A stretch of 13,349 nt of DNA from an uncultured Bacteroidota bacterium (GTDB lineage: Bacteria > Bacteroidota > Bacteroidia > Chitinophagales > Chitinophagaceae): contig CAINEG010000047.1 of the NCBI GenBank assembly GCA_903847655.1, forward strand, positions 1 to 13,349, read 5' to 3'. The notes beneath the pieces were generated by a model. That model was not told the DNA's origin. It was given only the letters and a program-made list of their open reading frames with translations, and made no database searches. Positions 6,600 to 12,858 of the stretch are shown in pieces. The first letter of the stretch is position 1; each line of letters opens with the position of its first letter. Both the position numbers and the translations under genes were made by a program.

Positions 6600-6881
6600 T
6601 TATTTTATGATTACTTCTGAGATGGTATTAGCACCCATTTTTTCATTGACCCTTTCAATGATTTGTATTTTTTGAAAGCCCAATTCATTTTTCAAAGGGC
6701 CCACACTGGTTTCAATAAAAAGCTTTTGATTAAAGATGTATATCTTATCTGTATACTTGGCAATGGTGACGCCCATGATTTCTAACCATACCGCTTCAAT
6801 TTGGGCAGATTGAATTCCATTTTTTAATCTGCTCCCTTGCACAAACTGCTTTAATGCATCACCAATTTTAAATGTAGCCAT
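6600..6881 (-). CDS. DUF721 / DciA-like protein, probable helicase-loading factor
   Basis: A small protein of 93 residues counted from the ATG at 6881; an in-frame TTG nine bases further upstream is a less likely start. The pattern is that of DUF721: FKIGDALKQF, a helix with a conserved Trp (AVWLEIMG), and the strand pair IYIFNQKLFIETSVGPLKNEL, then a final helix. DUF721 proteins with a DciA role recruit the replicative helicase DnaB in bacteria without DnaC/DnaI. The gene follows recF by 20 bases on the same strand and ends 11 bases from the convergent BT_3928-type gene. Linkage to recF supports a replication role. This short form has the core domain only, as is common in Bacteroidota (recalled, not checked). 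Confidence 0.8.
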   Translation of the reverse strand: MATFKIGDALKQFVQGSRLKNGIQSAQIEAVWLEIMGVTIAKYTDKIYIFNQKLFIETSVGPLKNELGFQKIQIIERVNEKMGANTISEVIIK

Positions 6882-6901
6882 AGAGGGCAATTTACAATAT
6901 A

Positions 6902-7984
6902 TTATAACTCTATGAGTTGATAAGCACTTAAATATTTTCCTAATAAATCAGCCACCCTTTCTTTATGGGTATCTGTAATAAATACTTGTCCATCAGTGGA
7001 GTTACTGACCCATTCTAGTAATTGAATCATTCTTTGCTCATCTAATTTTTCAAAAATATCATCCATCAACAAAATAGGAGCGAACCCTTTATTATTTTTA
7101 ATGAACTGCCATTCTGCAAAACGAAGGGCAAACAATAAACTTTTTCTTTGCCCTTGCGAAGCTTCTTGTTTGAAGGATTGCCCTTGAATGGTGATGACCA
7201 AATCATCTTTATGAATACCAGTACTAGTTCTTAAGACTGCCTTGTCTTTCGGTAAAGAATGCAGCAATAAATTTTCAAAGGAATCTTGGTCTAATTGACT
7301 TTGGTATTGAATGTCTATTTGGTCATTATTTTGTGCTAAGTGATTGTATAATTTTATAATGGAGGGTAACAATTCATTCATTAATTTTTTTCGGTAATTA
7401 TAAATGGGTTGTCCATTTTCTATTAATTGCCCATTTAAAGTTTCAAGCAAAACCATATCCAACTGACCAGTTTCAGCAGCATTTTTTAACAAGCTATTTC
7501 TTTGCAATAAGATTTTATTGTATTGAATTAAATACTTTAAATAGGGTGGGTAAATTTGACAAAGCAAGCTGTCCATTAATTTTCTTCGCTCTTCGCTAGA
7601 TCCAGTAATAATTTGTACATCATCAGGGGCAATCATCACACAGGGTATTTTACCAATATGCTGCGACATTTTTGTATACAATTCCTCATCAAAATAAAAT
7701 TCCTTTTTTAAATTCTCTCTAATGATACAAGTGATGGGGGTGGGTTGTTCATGAAAATTATACCATCCTTCAATTCTCAAACCTTCATGGGCATGGTGCA
7801 CATTTTGTGCATCGGGGCGATTAAAATAGCTTTTGGTAAAAGATAAATAATACAGGGCATCCAATAAATTAGTTTTCCCAGTTCCATTGCTGCCCACAAT
7901 GCCCACAATACGATGGGTGAATTCAAAATTCATTTGAACATAATTCCTAAATTGGACTAATTTAAGTTGTTGAATACCCACCAT
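6902..7984 (-). CDS. recF: DNA replication and repair protein RecF
   Basis: A 360-residue SMC-like ATPase that binds at single/double-strand DNA junctions and, with RecO and RecR, loads RecA at gaps. Motifs seen: N-terminal LKLVQFRNY, Walker A GSNGTGKT (31-38), the ABC signature region SQGQRKSLLFAL (from 276) and Walker B ILLMDDIFEKLD (304-315), followed by a D-loop. The start was put at the ATG at 7984, because the only upstream in-frame start is a TTG at 7999 and family proteins begin just before the L-x-N/QFRNY strand. It leads a minus-strand pair with DUF721 and is divergent from pyrR. Unlike many bacteria, dnaA and dnaN are not beside it in this window. Confidence 0.95.
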   Translation of the reverse strand: MVGIQQLKLVQFRNYVQMNFEFTHRIVGIVGSNGTGKTNLLDALYYLSFTKSYFNRPDAQNVHHAHEGLRIEGWYNFHEQPTPITCIIRENLKKEFYFDEELYTKMSQHIGKIPCVMIAPDDVQIITGSSEERRKLMDSLLCQIYPPYLKYLIQYNKILLQRNSLLKNAAETGQLDMVLLETLNGQLIENGQPIYNYRKKLMNELLPSIIKLYNHLAQNNDQIDIQYQSQLDQDSFENLLLHSLPKDKAVLRTSTGIHKDDLVITIQGQSFKQEASQGQRKSLLFALRFAEWQFIKNNKGFAPILLMDDIFEKLDEQRMIQLLEWVSNSTDGQVFITDTHKERVADLLGKYLSAYQLIEL

Positions 7985-8064
7985 GGGTGCAAAATACAAA
8001 GGGAATGGTTTAACGCCTATATATAATTCAAGAAAAGGATGTAATTTTATTAAAATTTTAAGGA

Positions 8065-8589
8065 ATGACCCTTATCAGCGAGCAACAACTTCCCAGCATC
8101 GTAAAAAGGCTGGCACATCAAATTTTAGAAACTTATCCTGGTTTAACCAATGCGGTTATTGTTGGCCTGCAACCAAGGGGGGTGTATTTAAGTGACCGCA
8201 TTGTAGCCGCTTTACACAATGAATTACCGGCTGATCAAGTACATTATGGAAAATTAGACATTACTTTTTACAGAGACGATATTAGAAGAGACTTACACTT
8301 GGCCAAAGACACCGATTTGCCTTTTAGTATTGAGGGTAAAACAGTCATTTTAATAGATGATGTATTGTTTACCGGGAGAACCATTAGGGCCGCTTTAGAT
8401 GCCTTATTGTCCTTTGGCCGACCAGCCAAAGTGAGCCTATGTGTACTCGTAGACCGCAAGCCTAGTAGAGAATTACCCATACAGCCCGACTTTACGGGTA
8501 AAGAAATGGTAGATCTAACCCCCTATAAAGTTAAAGTTAGATGGAAGGAGAATGATGGGGTGGATGACGTTATTTTATTGGTTGATTAG
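8065..8589 (+). CDS. pyrR: PyrR-type uracil phosphoribosyltransferase / pyrimidine regulator
   Basis: A 174-residue type I phosphoribosyltransferase matching PyrR in length and order: GLQPRGVYLSDRI (34-46), LDITFYRDD (65-72), the PRPP loop VILIDDVLFTGRT (94-106), and VDRKPSRELPIQPDF (129-143). PyrR family proteins convert uracil plus PRPP into UMP, and in many Gram-positive bacteria also bind the pyr mRNA leader to cause attenuation when UMP is high. I found no PyrR-binding loop or terminator/antiterminator pair upstream of this gene, pyrB or pyrE, so an RNA-binding role is not supported locally. An AAGGA directly abuts the ATG, too close for a standard ribosome binding site. It starts a plus-strand run with pyrB and coaD. 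Confidence 0.92.
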   Translation: MTLISEQQLPSIVKRLAHQILETYPGLTNAVIVGLQPRGVYLSDRIVAALHNELPADQVHYGKLDITFYRDDIRRDLHLAKDTDLPFSIEGKTVILIDDVLFTGRTIRAALDALLSFGRPAKVSLCVLVDRKPSRELPIQPDFTGKEMVDLTPYKVKVRWKENDGVDDVILLVD

Positions 8590-8609
8590 AAAAAATTGTA
8601 CTAATTTTG
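8578..8609 (+). promoter_or_regulatory. Candidate pyrB promoter
   Basis: TTG at 8578-8580 is followed after 21 bases by TAATTTTG (8602-8609), a perfect TAnnTTTG. The element ends 7 bases before the pyrB ATG, implying a leader of only a few bases. It overlaps the end of pyrR, so pyrB may be transcribed both from here and by read-through. Confidence 0.55.
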
Positions 8610-8616
8610 TTTTTTA

Positions 8617-9549
8617 ATGGCACTAACTACCAAACATCTTCTTGGTATCAAGGACCTCCAAACCGAGGATATCCAACTTATTTTATCTACAGCTACTCAA
8701 TTTAAAGAAGTTTTACAAAGACCCGTTAAAAAAGTTCCCACTTTAAGAGACGTTACCATTGTGAACCTTTTTTATGAGAATTCTACTCGAACTAGGATTT
8801 CCTTCGAATTGGCCGAAAAACGTTTATCGGCAGATGTAGTCAATTTCACCGTTTCCAACTCTTCTGCTGCCAAAGGTGAAACTTTATTAGATACGGTCAA
8901 TAATATACTAAGCATGAAGGTGGACATGGTGGTGATGAGGCATAGCGCCTCTGGTGCACCACATTATTTAGCCAAACATATAGACGCGGCCATTATCAAT
9001 GCTGGAGATGGCATCAACGAACATCCCACACAAGCCTTATTAGATGCATTTTCCATGCAAGAAAAAATGGGAAAATTGGCAGGACTGAAAGTGGCCATTA
9101 TCGGAGACATCATGCACAGCAGGGTGGCCTTAAGTAATATTTATTTATTAAAAAAAATGGGTGCCGAAGTGATGGTTTCCGGACCACCCACGCTAATACC
9201 TACTTTCTTAGAAAAAGCCATGGACATACGGGTAGAATACAATATCGACAAAGCCTTGGCTTGGTGCGATGTAGCCAATGTGCTTAGAATTCAATTAGAA
9301 AGGCAAAACCAGCCTTTGTTTTCCTCTTTGAGAGAATATAACCTAGCTTATGGCATCACCATGAATAGGCTTAATAAGCTCAATAAAGAAATACTGATTA
9401 TGCACCCCGGCCCAATTAATCGCGGAGTGGAAATGGACAGTGAGGTGGCCAATAGCCCTCATTCCATCATTTTAGACCAGGTTGAAAATGGGGTGGCCGT
9501 GAGAATGGCTTGTTTGTACCTACTTACTGGAAGATCTAATCCTGCTTAA
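8617..9549 (+). CDS. pyrB: Aspartate carbamoyltransferase catalytic subunit
   Basis: A 310-residue enzyme that makes N-carbamoyl-aspartate from carbamoyl phosphate and aspartate, the committed step of pyrimidine synthesis in the cytoplasm. Hallmarks: FYENSTRTR (52-60) that grips carbamoyl phosphate, KGE (86-88) that reaches into the neighbouring subunit, RHS (108-110), HPTQALLDAF (136-145) and MHPGPINRGVEMDSEVA near 267-283. The length is that of stand-alone catalytic trimers; no pyrI regulatory subunit follows in the window. The next gene is coaD, 36 bases downstream. It sits 27 bases after pyrR, a pairing also seen in other bacteria. The sequence looks intact and normal. Confidence 0.96.
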   Translation: MALTTKHLLGIKDLQTEDIQLILSTATQFKEVLQRPVKKVPTLRDVTIVNLFYENSTRTRISFELAEKRLSADVVNFTVSNSSAAKGETLLDTVNNILSMKVDMVVMRHSASGAPHYLAKHIDAAIINAGDGINEHPTQALLDAFSMQEKMGKLAGLKVAIIGDIMHSRVALSNIYLLKKMGAEVMVSGPPTLIPTFLEKAMDIRVEYNIDKALAWCDVANVLRIQLERQNQPLFSSLREYNLAYGITMNRLNKLNKEILIMHPGPINRGVEMDSEVANSPHSIILDQVENGVAVRMACLYLLTGRSNPA

Positions 9550-9585
9550 TGACCATTGTTCTAACAATTTTCATACTTTTATTGC

Positions 9586-10056
9586 ATGCAAAGAATCTGC
9601 TTATTCCCTGGAACTTTTGACCCTGTTACTTTAGGGCATATTGATATTATAAATCGATCCTTACCCTTGTTTGATAAAGTTGTAGTGGGCATTGGTATCA
9701 ATGCTTCCAAGGACCCCATGTTTACAGCCGATCAAAGAAAACAATGGTTTGATGAAATTTACAAAGATCAACCTCAAGTAGAAGTAGCCATTTACGATGG
9801 ATTAACTGTAAAGTTTTGTCAATCAATTGGGGCTAGATTTATTTTAAGAGGCATTCGCTATGTGAGCGATTTTGAATACGAGAAAACTATTGCTGATGCC
9901 AATCGTACCATGGACAGGCATATTGAAACCATCTTTTTAACAGGGGAACCTAAATATACTTCAGTGGCTTCAACCATTGTGAGAGACATCATTAGAAACG
10001 GGGGAGATGCTTCTCCTTTCTTACCAGAGGCGGTGATTCACAGCTTGAATAAATAA
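9586..10056 (+). CDS. coaD: Pantetheine-phosphate adenylyltransferase
   Basis: A 156-residue nucleotidyltransferase that adds AMP from ATP to 4'-phosphopantetheine, giving dephospho-CoA, the next-to-last step of CoA synthesis. The fold signature is GTFDPVTLGH (9-18) with the nucleotide-binding T/GxxH pair. LRGIR (87-91) and ASTIVRD (128-134) complete the active site. Length is typical. The leader region of 36 bases after pyrB holds a TACTTTTA element (7 of 8 matches to TAnnTTTG) but at poor distance from a TTG, so read-through from pyrB is as likely as a separate promoter. It ends 11 bases from the convergent Nudix gene with no hairpin visible in between. Confidence 0.96.
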   Translation: MQRICLFPGTFDPVTLGHIDIINRSLPLFDKVVVGIGINASKDPMFTADQRKQWFDEIYKDQPQVEVAIYDGLTVKFCQSIGARFILRGIRYVSDFEYEKTIADANRTMDRHIETIFLTGEPKYTSVASTIVRDIIRNGGDASPFLPEAVIHSLNK

Positions 10057-10067
10057 TTGATTAAGTT

Positions 10068-10490
10068 TTAAAGATTTATTTTCAACCGATAGGCTTCTAT
10101 AACTTCTATTATCGTTGGATAGGTTTGTTCTAAACATTTTTTAGCGGTGGCTAAAGAATGCCATTCAATTTTTTCAATGTCTTCCGAAGTTTGAGGCTTC
10201 CCATCTTGTAAAGAAGCAATGGTCATATGAAACCAATACGTTCTTTTGACTACATCTTCATTTAAATAGGAATCAAAATAAAGATGGTTGGTAAAATTTA
10301 GCAATTCATGCAATTGAATATGTTGAATGCCTGTTTCTTCTTGGACTTCTCTAATCGCACAAGTTTGAATGGTTTCCCCCTCATCCAATTTCCCCTTGGG
10401 CAAATCCCAAAAGCCTCTTCTAAAAATCCACAAAATTTCACCATGAGGGTTGGTTACTAGGCCGCCGGCTGCTATTATTTGTTTGGGCAT
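10068..10490 (-). CDS. Nudix hydrolase
   Basis: A 140-residue hydrolase of nucleoside diphosphate-linked substrates. The Nudix box is perfect: Gly33, Glu39, then REVQEETGI (47-55), fitting GX5EX7REUXEEXGU, and binds the catalytic Mg. The protein starts MPKQIIAAGGLV, as many small Nudix proteins do. I placed the start at the ATG at 10490; the longer frame opens with a TTG at 10577, which would overlap pyrE and add 29 residues with no family similarity. The motifs WIFRRGFWDLPKGK suggest the diadenosine polyphosphate or (d)NTP type, but the substrate is not decidable. It is divergent from pyrE, and in several Bacteroidota a Nudix gene sits beside coaD and pyrE (recalled, not checked). Confidence 0.9.
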   Translation of the reverse strand: MPKQIIAAGGLVTNPHGEILWIFRRGFWDLPKGKLDEGETIQTCAIREVQEETGIQHIQLHELLNFTNHLYFDSYLNEDVVKRTYWFHMTIASLQDGKPQTSEDIEKIEWHSLATAKKCLEQTYPTIIEVIEAYRLKINL

Positions 10491-10543
10491 AAAAATGTGT
10501 ATAGTATTTAGTAAGTACTGAAGTGAATCTAGCAAATTGACTT

Positions 10544-10555
10544 TAAATTCGCAGC
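10544..10555 (+). promoter_or_regulatory. Candidate pyrE -7 promoter element
   Basis: TAAATTCGCAGC matches TAnnTTTG except for one C, and shares TTCGCAGC with the helicase element. It lies between the TTG at 10537 and the ATG at 10570, which is the main reason to take the ATG as the real start. The predicted leader is about 15 bases. No good TTG is seen near -33. Confidence 0.5.
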
Positions 10556-10569
10556 AAGAAAATATCCTT

Positions 10570-11199
10570 ATGACCAATCAAAAAGCCGTTGCCGAAAAAT
10601 TACTTCAAGTAGGTGCTGTAAAATTAAGCCCAAATAATCCATTTACATGGGCAAGTGGCTGGAAAAGTCCAATTTATTGTGACAACCGAAAAGTTTTGTC
10701 TTTTCCCTATGTACGTGATTTCATCAAAAGTGAAATGTGCAATGTTATATTTGAAAAATTTGAAGGCGCTGATATGTTGGCTGGGGTAGCTACTGCGGGT
10801 ATTCCTTGGGGCGCCATGGCTGCCGATCAATTGAAGCTGCCTTATATCTATGTAAGACCCAAGCCCAAAGAGCATGGCTTAGGCAATCAAATTGAAGGCG
10901 CTTATGCGACGACTAATAAAATTTTAGTCATTGAAGATTTAATTTCTACCGGAAAAAGTAGTTTACAAGTGGTGGATGTTTTAAGAAATGCTGGTTTAGA
11001 AGTAGTAGGTATGGTGTCTATTTTTAATTATGGATTTGCTTTAGCGGATGAAGCTTTTAAAGCAGCTGGCGTTCCTTATTATTCTTTAACCAATTATGCA
11101 AGCTTGATTGATTTAGCGGTAGAAAAAGGCGATATAGATGCAGCTACACAAACTACTTTAATGCAATGGAGAGAAAGCCCAAGTACTTGGAATCAATAA
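10570..11199 (+). CDS. pyrE: Orotate phosphoribosyltransferase
   Basis: A 209-residue enzyme that transfers ribose-5-phosphate from PRPP to orotate, giving OMP in pyrimidine synthesis. Seen motifs: the N-terminal FTWASGWKSPIYCDNR (25-40) that binds orotate, YVRPKPKEHGLGNQIEG (94-110) forming the flexible catalytic loop with conserved Lys residues, and the PRPP-binding ILVIEDLISTGKSS (118-131). The start at the ATG was preferred over TTG at 10537 because a promoter-like element lies between them and the extra 11 residues match nothing in the family. It is divergent from the Nudix gene with an 79-base gap and convergent with the LEA14-like gene 10 bases away. With pyrR and pyrB, three pyrimidine genes lie within about 3 kb but not in one operon. 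Confidence 0.95.
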   Translation: MTNQKAVAEKLLQVGAVKLSPNNPFTWASGWKSPIYCDNRKVLSFPYVRDFIKSEMCNVIFEKFEGADMLAGVATAGIPWGAMAADQLKLPYIYVRPKPKEHGLGNQIEGAYATTNKILVIEDLISTGKSSLQVVDVLRNAGLEVVGMVSIFNYGFALADEAFKAAGVPYYSLTNYASLIDLAVEKGDIDAATQTTLMQWRESPSTWNQ

Positions 11200-11209
11200 G
11201 ACAAGGCCA

Positions 11210-11674
11210 CTAACGTTGTAGCGCTTCTTTTAAATTTAATTTTTGTGTGGTTTCAAAAGAGATGGGAATGGTTTTAGTAAACATTCCTTTGGATATGGTA
11301 GCCATCCCTTTGACACCAATTTTCATTGGTTTATTGAATAAAATATCGACGCTGTTTTTTAGCAATAAACTAAGTTCCACCTGCATTTTTGCAGGCAATA
11401 CAAAATTGGCATTGGCAGGTATATTATAGAGGGTATCTAATTTGTATTGCGTAAATAATTCATCGTTGATGAAAACGGCACAATCTAAATTTTTTAAAAC
11501 AAGATTGAAATTATTTGGATTTTGATATTCAAAGTCTGCATTAAAAATATTTTTACCAAGGCTCGCTTTGTCTATTTTGATCGATTTAATGCCTTTAAAA
11601 ACAAAGGGCTTGGGCGAACTACAAGCCATGACCAAGAAAAGCAAGCTGCAGAAAACATATTTATTGATATGCAT
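11210..11674 (-). CDS. LEA14-like (LEA type 2) lipoprotein
   Basis: A 154-residue predicted lipoprotein. Residues 1-17 form a hydrophobic signal and the lipobox LVMAC places the lipid anchor on Cys18, so the protein is expected in the envelope. The mature part has the beta-sandwich pattern of LEA14/WHy domains: FEYQNPNNFNLVLKNLDCAVFIN (48-70) contains the typical N-P-N-x-F/Y-x-L core, followed by alternating strands and LPAKMQVELSLLL. Family members are small single-domain proteins; in bacteria their role is poorly known, with stress or envelope stability suggested. There is no visible operon partner: it converges with pyrE and is divergent from the WbqC gene. No convincing promoter or terminator was seen. 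Confidence 0.75.
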   Translation of the reverse strand: MHINKYVFCSLLFLVMACSSPKPFVFKGIKSIKIDKASLGKNIFNADFEYQNPNNFNLVLKNLDCAVFINDELFTQYKLDTLYNIPANANFVLPAKMQVELSLLLKNSVDILFNKPMKIGVKGMATISKGMFTKTIPISFETTQKLNLKEALQR

Positions 11675-11746
11675 TTGAAAATTTTGTTGAAATTATTAGT
11701 TATTTGGTGCTTGAAAAAATATATTTACACAACTATTTGTTAAGAC

Positions 11747-12358
11747 ATGCTATTTACGGATTTACAATACTTTGGTACCATTGACTTTATAAAAACAGTT
11801 TTAAAGCATCAGCAAGTAAATTATGATGCTACAGCCCCATTTTCTAAAATGAGTTTCAAAAATAGAATGGTGATACTTACTGCGCAAGGTCCATTAAATT
11901 TATCCATTCCCATCATCGGTGGGAGAGATCAGAAAACAGCCCTTGGGGATATCTTCATTGATTACGAAAGCCCATGGCATGCACAACATTTTAAAGCCCT
12001 CATTACGGCTTATAAAAGAGCCCCATATTTTGAGTATTACGAGCAAAGCCTTTCGGACTTATATACCCAAAAGCAGGAAAAATTAATTGATTTTTTATTG
12101 GCCTGTCAGCATTGGCTAAATGGGCAGCTCAAAGCAAATTGGGAAATAAGTTCAATCACCGATAGGGTAGATCAAGAACTAGATCAAAAGCAAAAATACT
12201 TTTCTCCTTGGTTGCCGAAAAACTATCAGCAATGTATGCTCACACCCAAGTACCAACAGGTTTTTGAAGACAAAATTGGCTTTATCAACAATGTAAGTGT
12301 TCTAGATTTTTTGTTTTCTGCTGGCGGTAAACAGCTATACACTGAATTAAAAAATTGA
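11747..12358 (+). CDS. WbqC-family protein
   Basis: A 203-residue protein of the WbqC-like family. Members occur in O-antigen or surface polysaccharide loci of some bacteria and widely in Bacteroidota, and are thought to be related to amino-sugar or amide-forming enzymes, without firm biochemistry. Visible family features are the N-terminal strand followed by Q-Y-F-G-T-I-D-F, the basic FKNRMVILTAQGPLNLSIPI (36-55), W-H-A-Q-H-F (77-82), a conserved Y-x-R-A-P-Y-F-E-Y-Y (88-97), and a C-terminal FINNVSVLDFLFSAG. It has no signal peptide or membrane segment and should be cytoplasmic. It is isolated: divergent from the LEA14-like gene and convergent with blaI 17 bases away, so the context does not reveal its pathway. 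Confidence 0.75.
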   Translation: MLFTDLQYFGTIDFIKTVLKHQQVNYDATAPFSKMSFKNRMVILTAQGPLNLSIPIIGGRDQKTALGDIFIDYESPWHAQHFKALITAYKRAPYFEYYEQSLSDLYTQKQEKLIDFLLACQHWLNGQLKANWEISSITDRVDQELDQKQKYFSPWLPKNYQQCMLTPKYQQVFEDKIGFINNVSVLDFLFSAGGKQLYTELKN

Positions 12359-12375
12359 TACTTTTTTAATAAAAA

Positions 12376-12759
12376 TTAATTATTTATTTTTTGCAACTGC
12401 TTCACCATGGAAGCAATGGATATTAAACCTTTCTCCGTGTGCGGATATTTTTCTATAGCCTGCAAGACCAGCTCAGTTGAACTTCCACCAAAAAGAGTTT
12501 GAATCATTTCACTAAGGTATTGCGCTTGTATTTTTTCCTTTTTGATCAACGGAATATATATATGAATTTTAGATTGGGTATCTCTAGTCACCAACCCTTT
12601 TTCGTTCATAATTTGCATGAGCTTTAGGGTGGTGGTATACCCGATTTTTTTATTACTAAGAATGATTTCATGCACTTCTTTCACAGTTGCATTTTCTTTC
12701 TCCCAAAGGATATTTAAAATTGCTAATTCACTTTCCGTGGGCTTTGCCAACTTAGTCAT
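12376..12759 (-). CDS. BlaI/MecI/CopY-family transcriptional repressor
   Basis: A 127-residue winged-helix repressor. The N-terminal domain reads LAKPTESELAILNILWEKENATVKEVHEII, then TTTLKLMQIMNEKGLV and a wing with R-D-x-x-S-K-I-H-I-Y-I-P; the C-terminal helices form the dimer interface. In other systems a BlaR1/M56 membrane protease cleaves such a repressor to induce resistance or stress genes, and in Bacteroidota many BlaI genes sit beside an M56 gene. Here no M56 gene is in the window: the upstream neighbour on the same strand is hppA, separated by a terminator, and the downstream neighbour is a convergent WbqC gene. A 16-base inverted repeat lies directly in front of the start codon and suggests autoregulation. 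A -7-like TAACTTTT lies on the minus strand at about 12801-12794. Confidence 0.88.
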   Translation of the reverse strand: MTKLAKPTESELAILNILWEKENATVKEVHEIILSNKKIGYTTTLKLMQIMNEKGLVTRDTQSKIHIYIPLIKKEKIQAQYLSEMIQTLFGGSSTELVLQAIEKYPHTEKGLISIASMVKQLQKINN

Positions 12760-12763
12760 AGTA

Positions 12764-12779
12764 TACGATTAAATTCGTA
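12764..12779. promoter_or_regulatory. Candidate BlaI operator
   Basis: TACGATTAAATTCGTA is an inverted repeat with 5-base arms (TACGA/TCGTA) and a 6-base spacer. It starts 4 bases before the blaI ATG on the minus strand. Known BlaI/MecI operators are short palindromes with TACA/TGTA-like arms, and the size and position fit autorepression. It is the only such site I noticed in the window. Confidence 0.55.
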
Positions 12780-12806
12780 ATCAATTTACATAAAAGTTAA
12801 AATATA

Positions 12807-12841
12807 AAAAAATCCGCTCTAAAAATAGAAGCGGATTTTTT
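12807..12841 (-). terminator. Rho-independent terminator of hppA
   Basis: A 12-base perfect stem pairs 12807-12818 with 12830-12841 (GC core ATCCGCT/AGCGGAT flanked by A and T runs) with an 11-base loop. It lies 18 bases beyond the hppA stop codon. The minus-strand RNA ends in a run of U, as expected, and the symmetrical A/T arms allow it to work on both strands. It separates hppA from blaI. Confidence 0.88.
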
Positions 12842-12858
12842 AAACTATTCAAACAATT

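Noticed and set aside
7984..7999. RecF starting at the TTG at 7999 with five extra residues
   Set aside because: The ATG at 7984 places the start just before the conserved first strand, as in other RecF proteins; the TTG adds no family-like sequence.
8018..8064. Possible pyr attenuator or riboswitch in the leader of pyrR
   Set aside because: Only an A/T-rich weak palindrome is present (around 8042-8060); there is no terminator hairpin, and no match to the PyrR-binding loop.
9556..9581. Separate coaD promoter with TTG and TACTTTTA
   Set aside because: The spacing of 15 bases is too short and the last base of the element does not match; read-through from pyrB is as likely.
10490..10577. Overlap of the Nudix and pyrE genes implied by their longest frames (10537-10577)
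   Set aside because: Both long frames begin with TTG and their extra residues match nothing in their families. ATG starts at 10490 (Nudix) and 10570 (pyrE) give normal proteins, and a promoter-like element lies in the gap.
11711..11741. Promoter for the WbqC gene: TTG (11711-11713), 20 bases, then TATTTGTT
   Set aside because: The spacing is right but the -7 element matches only 6 of 8 positions in a very A/T-rich region, so it is too weak to list.
11522..11743. Plus-strand frame of 73 codons overlapping the LEA14-like gene
   Set aside because: It is the reverse shadow of the lipoprotein gene, whose signal peptide, lipobox and LEA14 core are clear.
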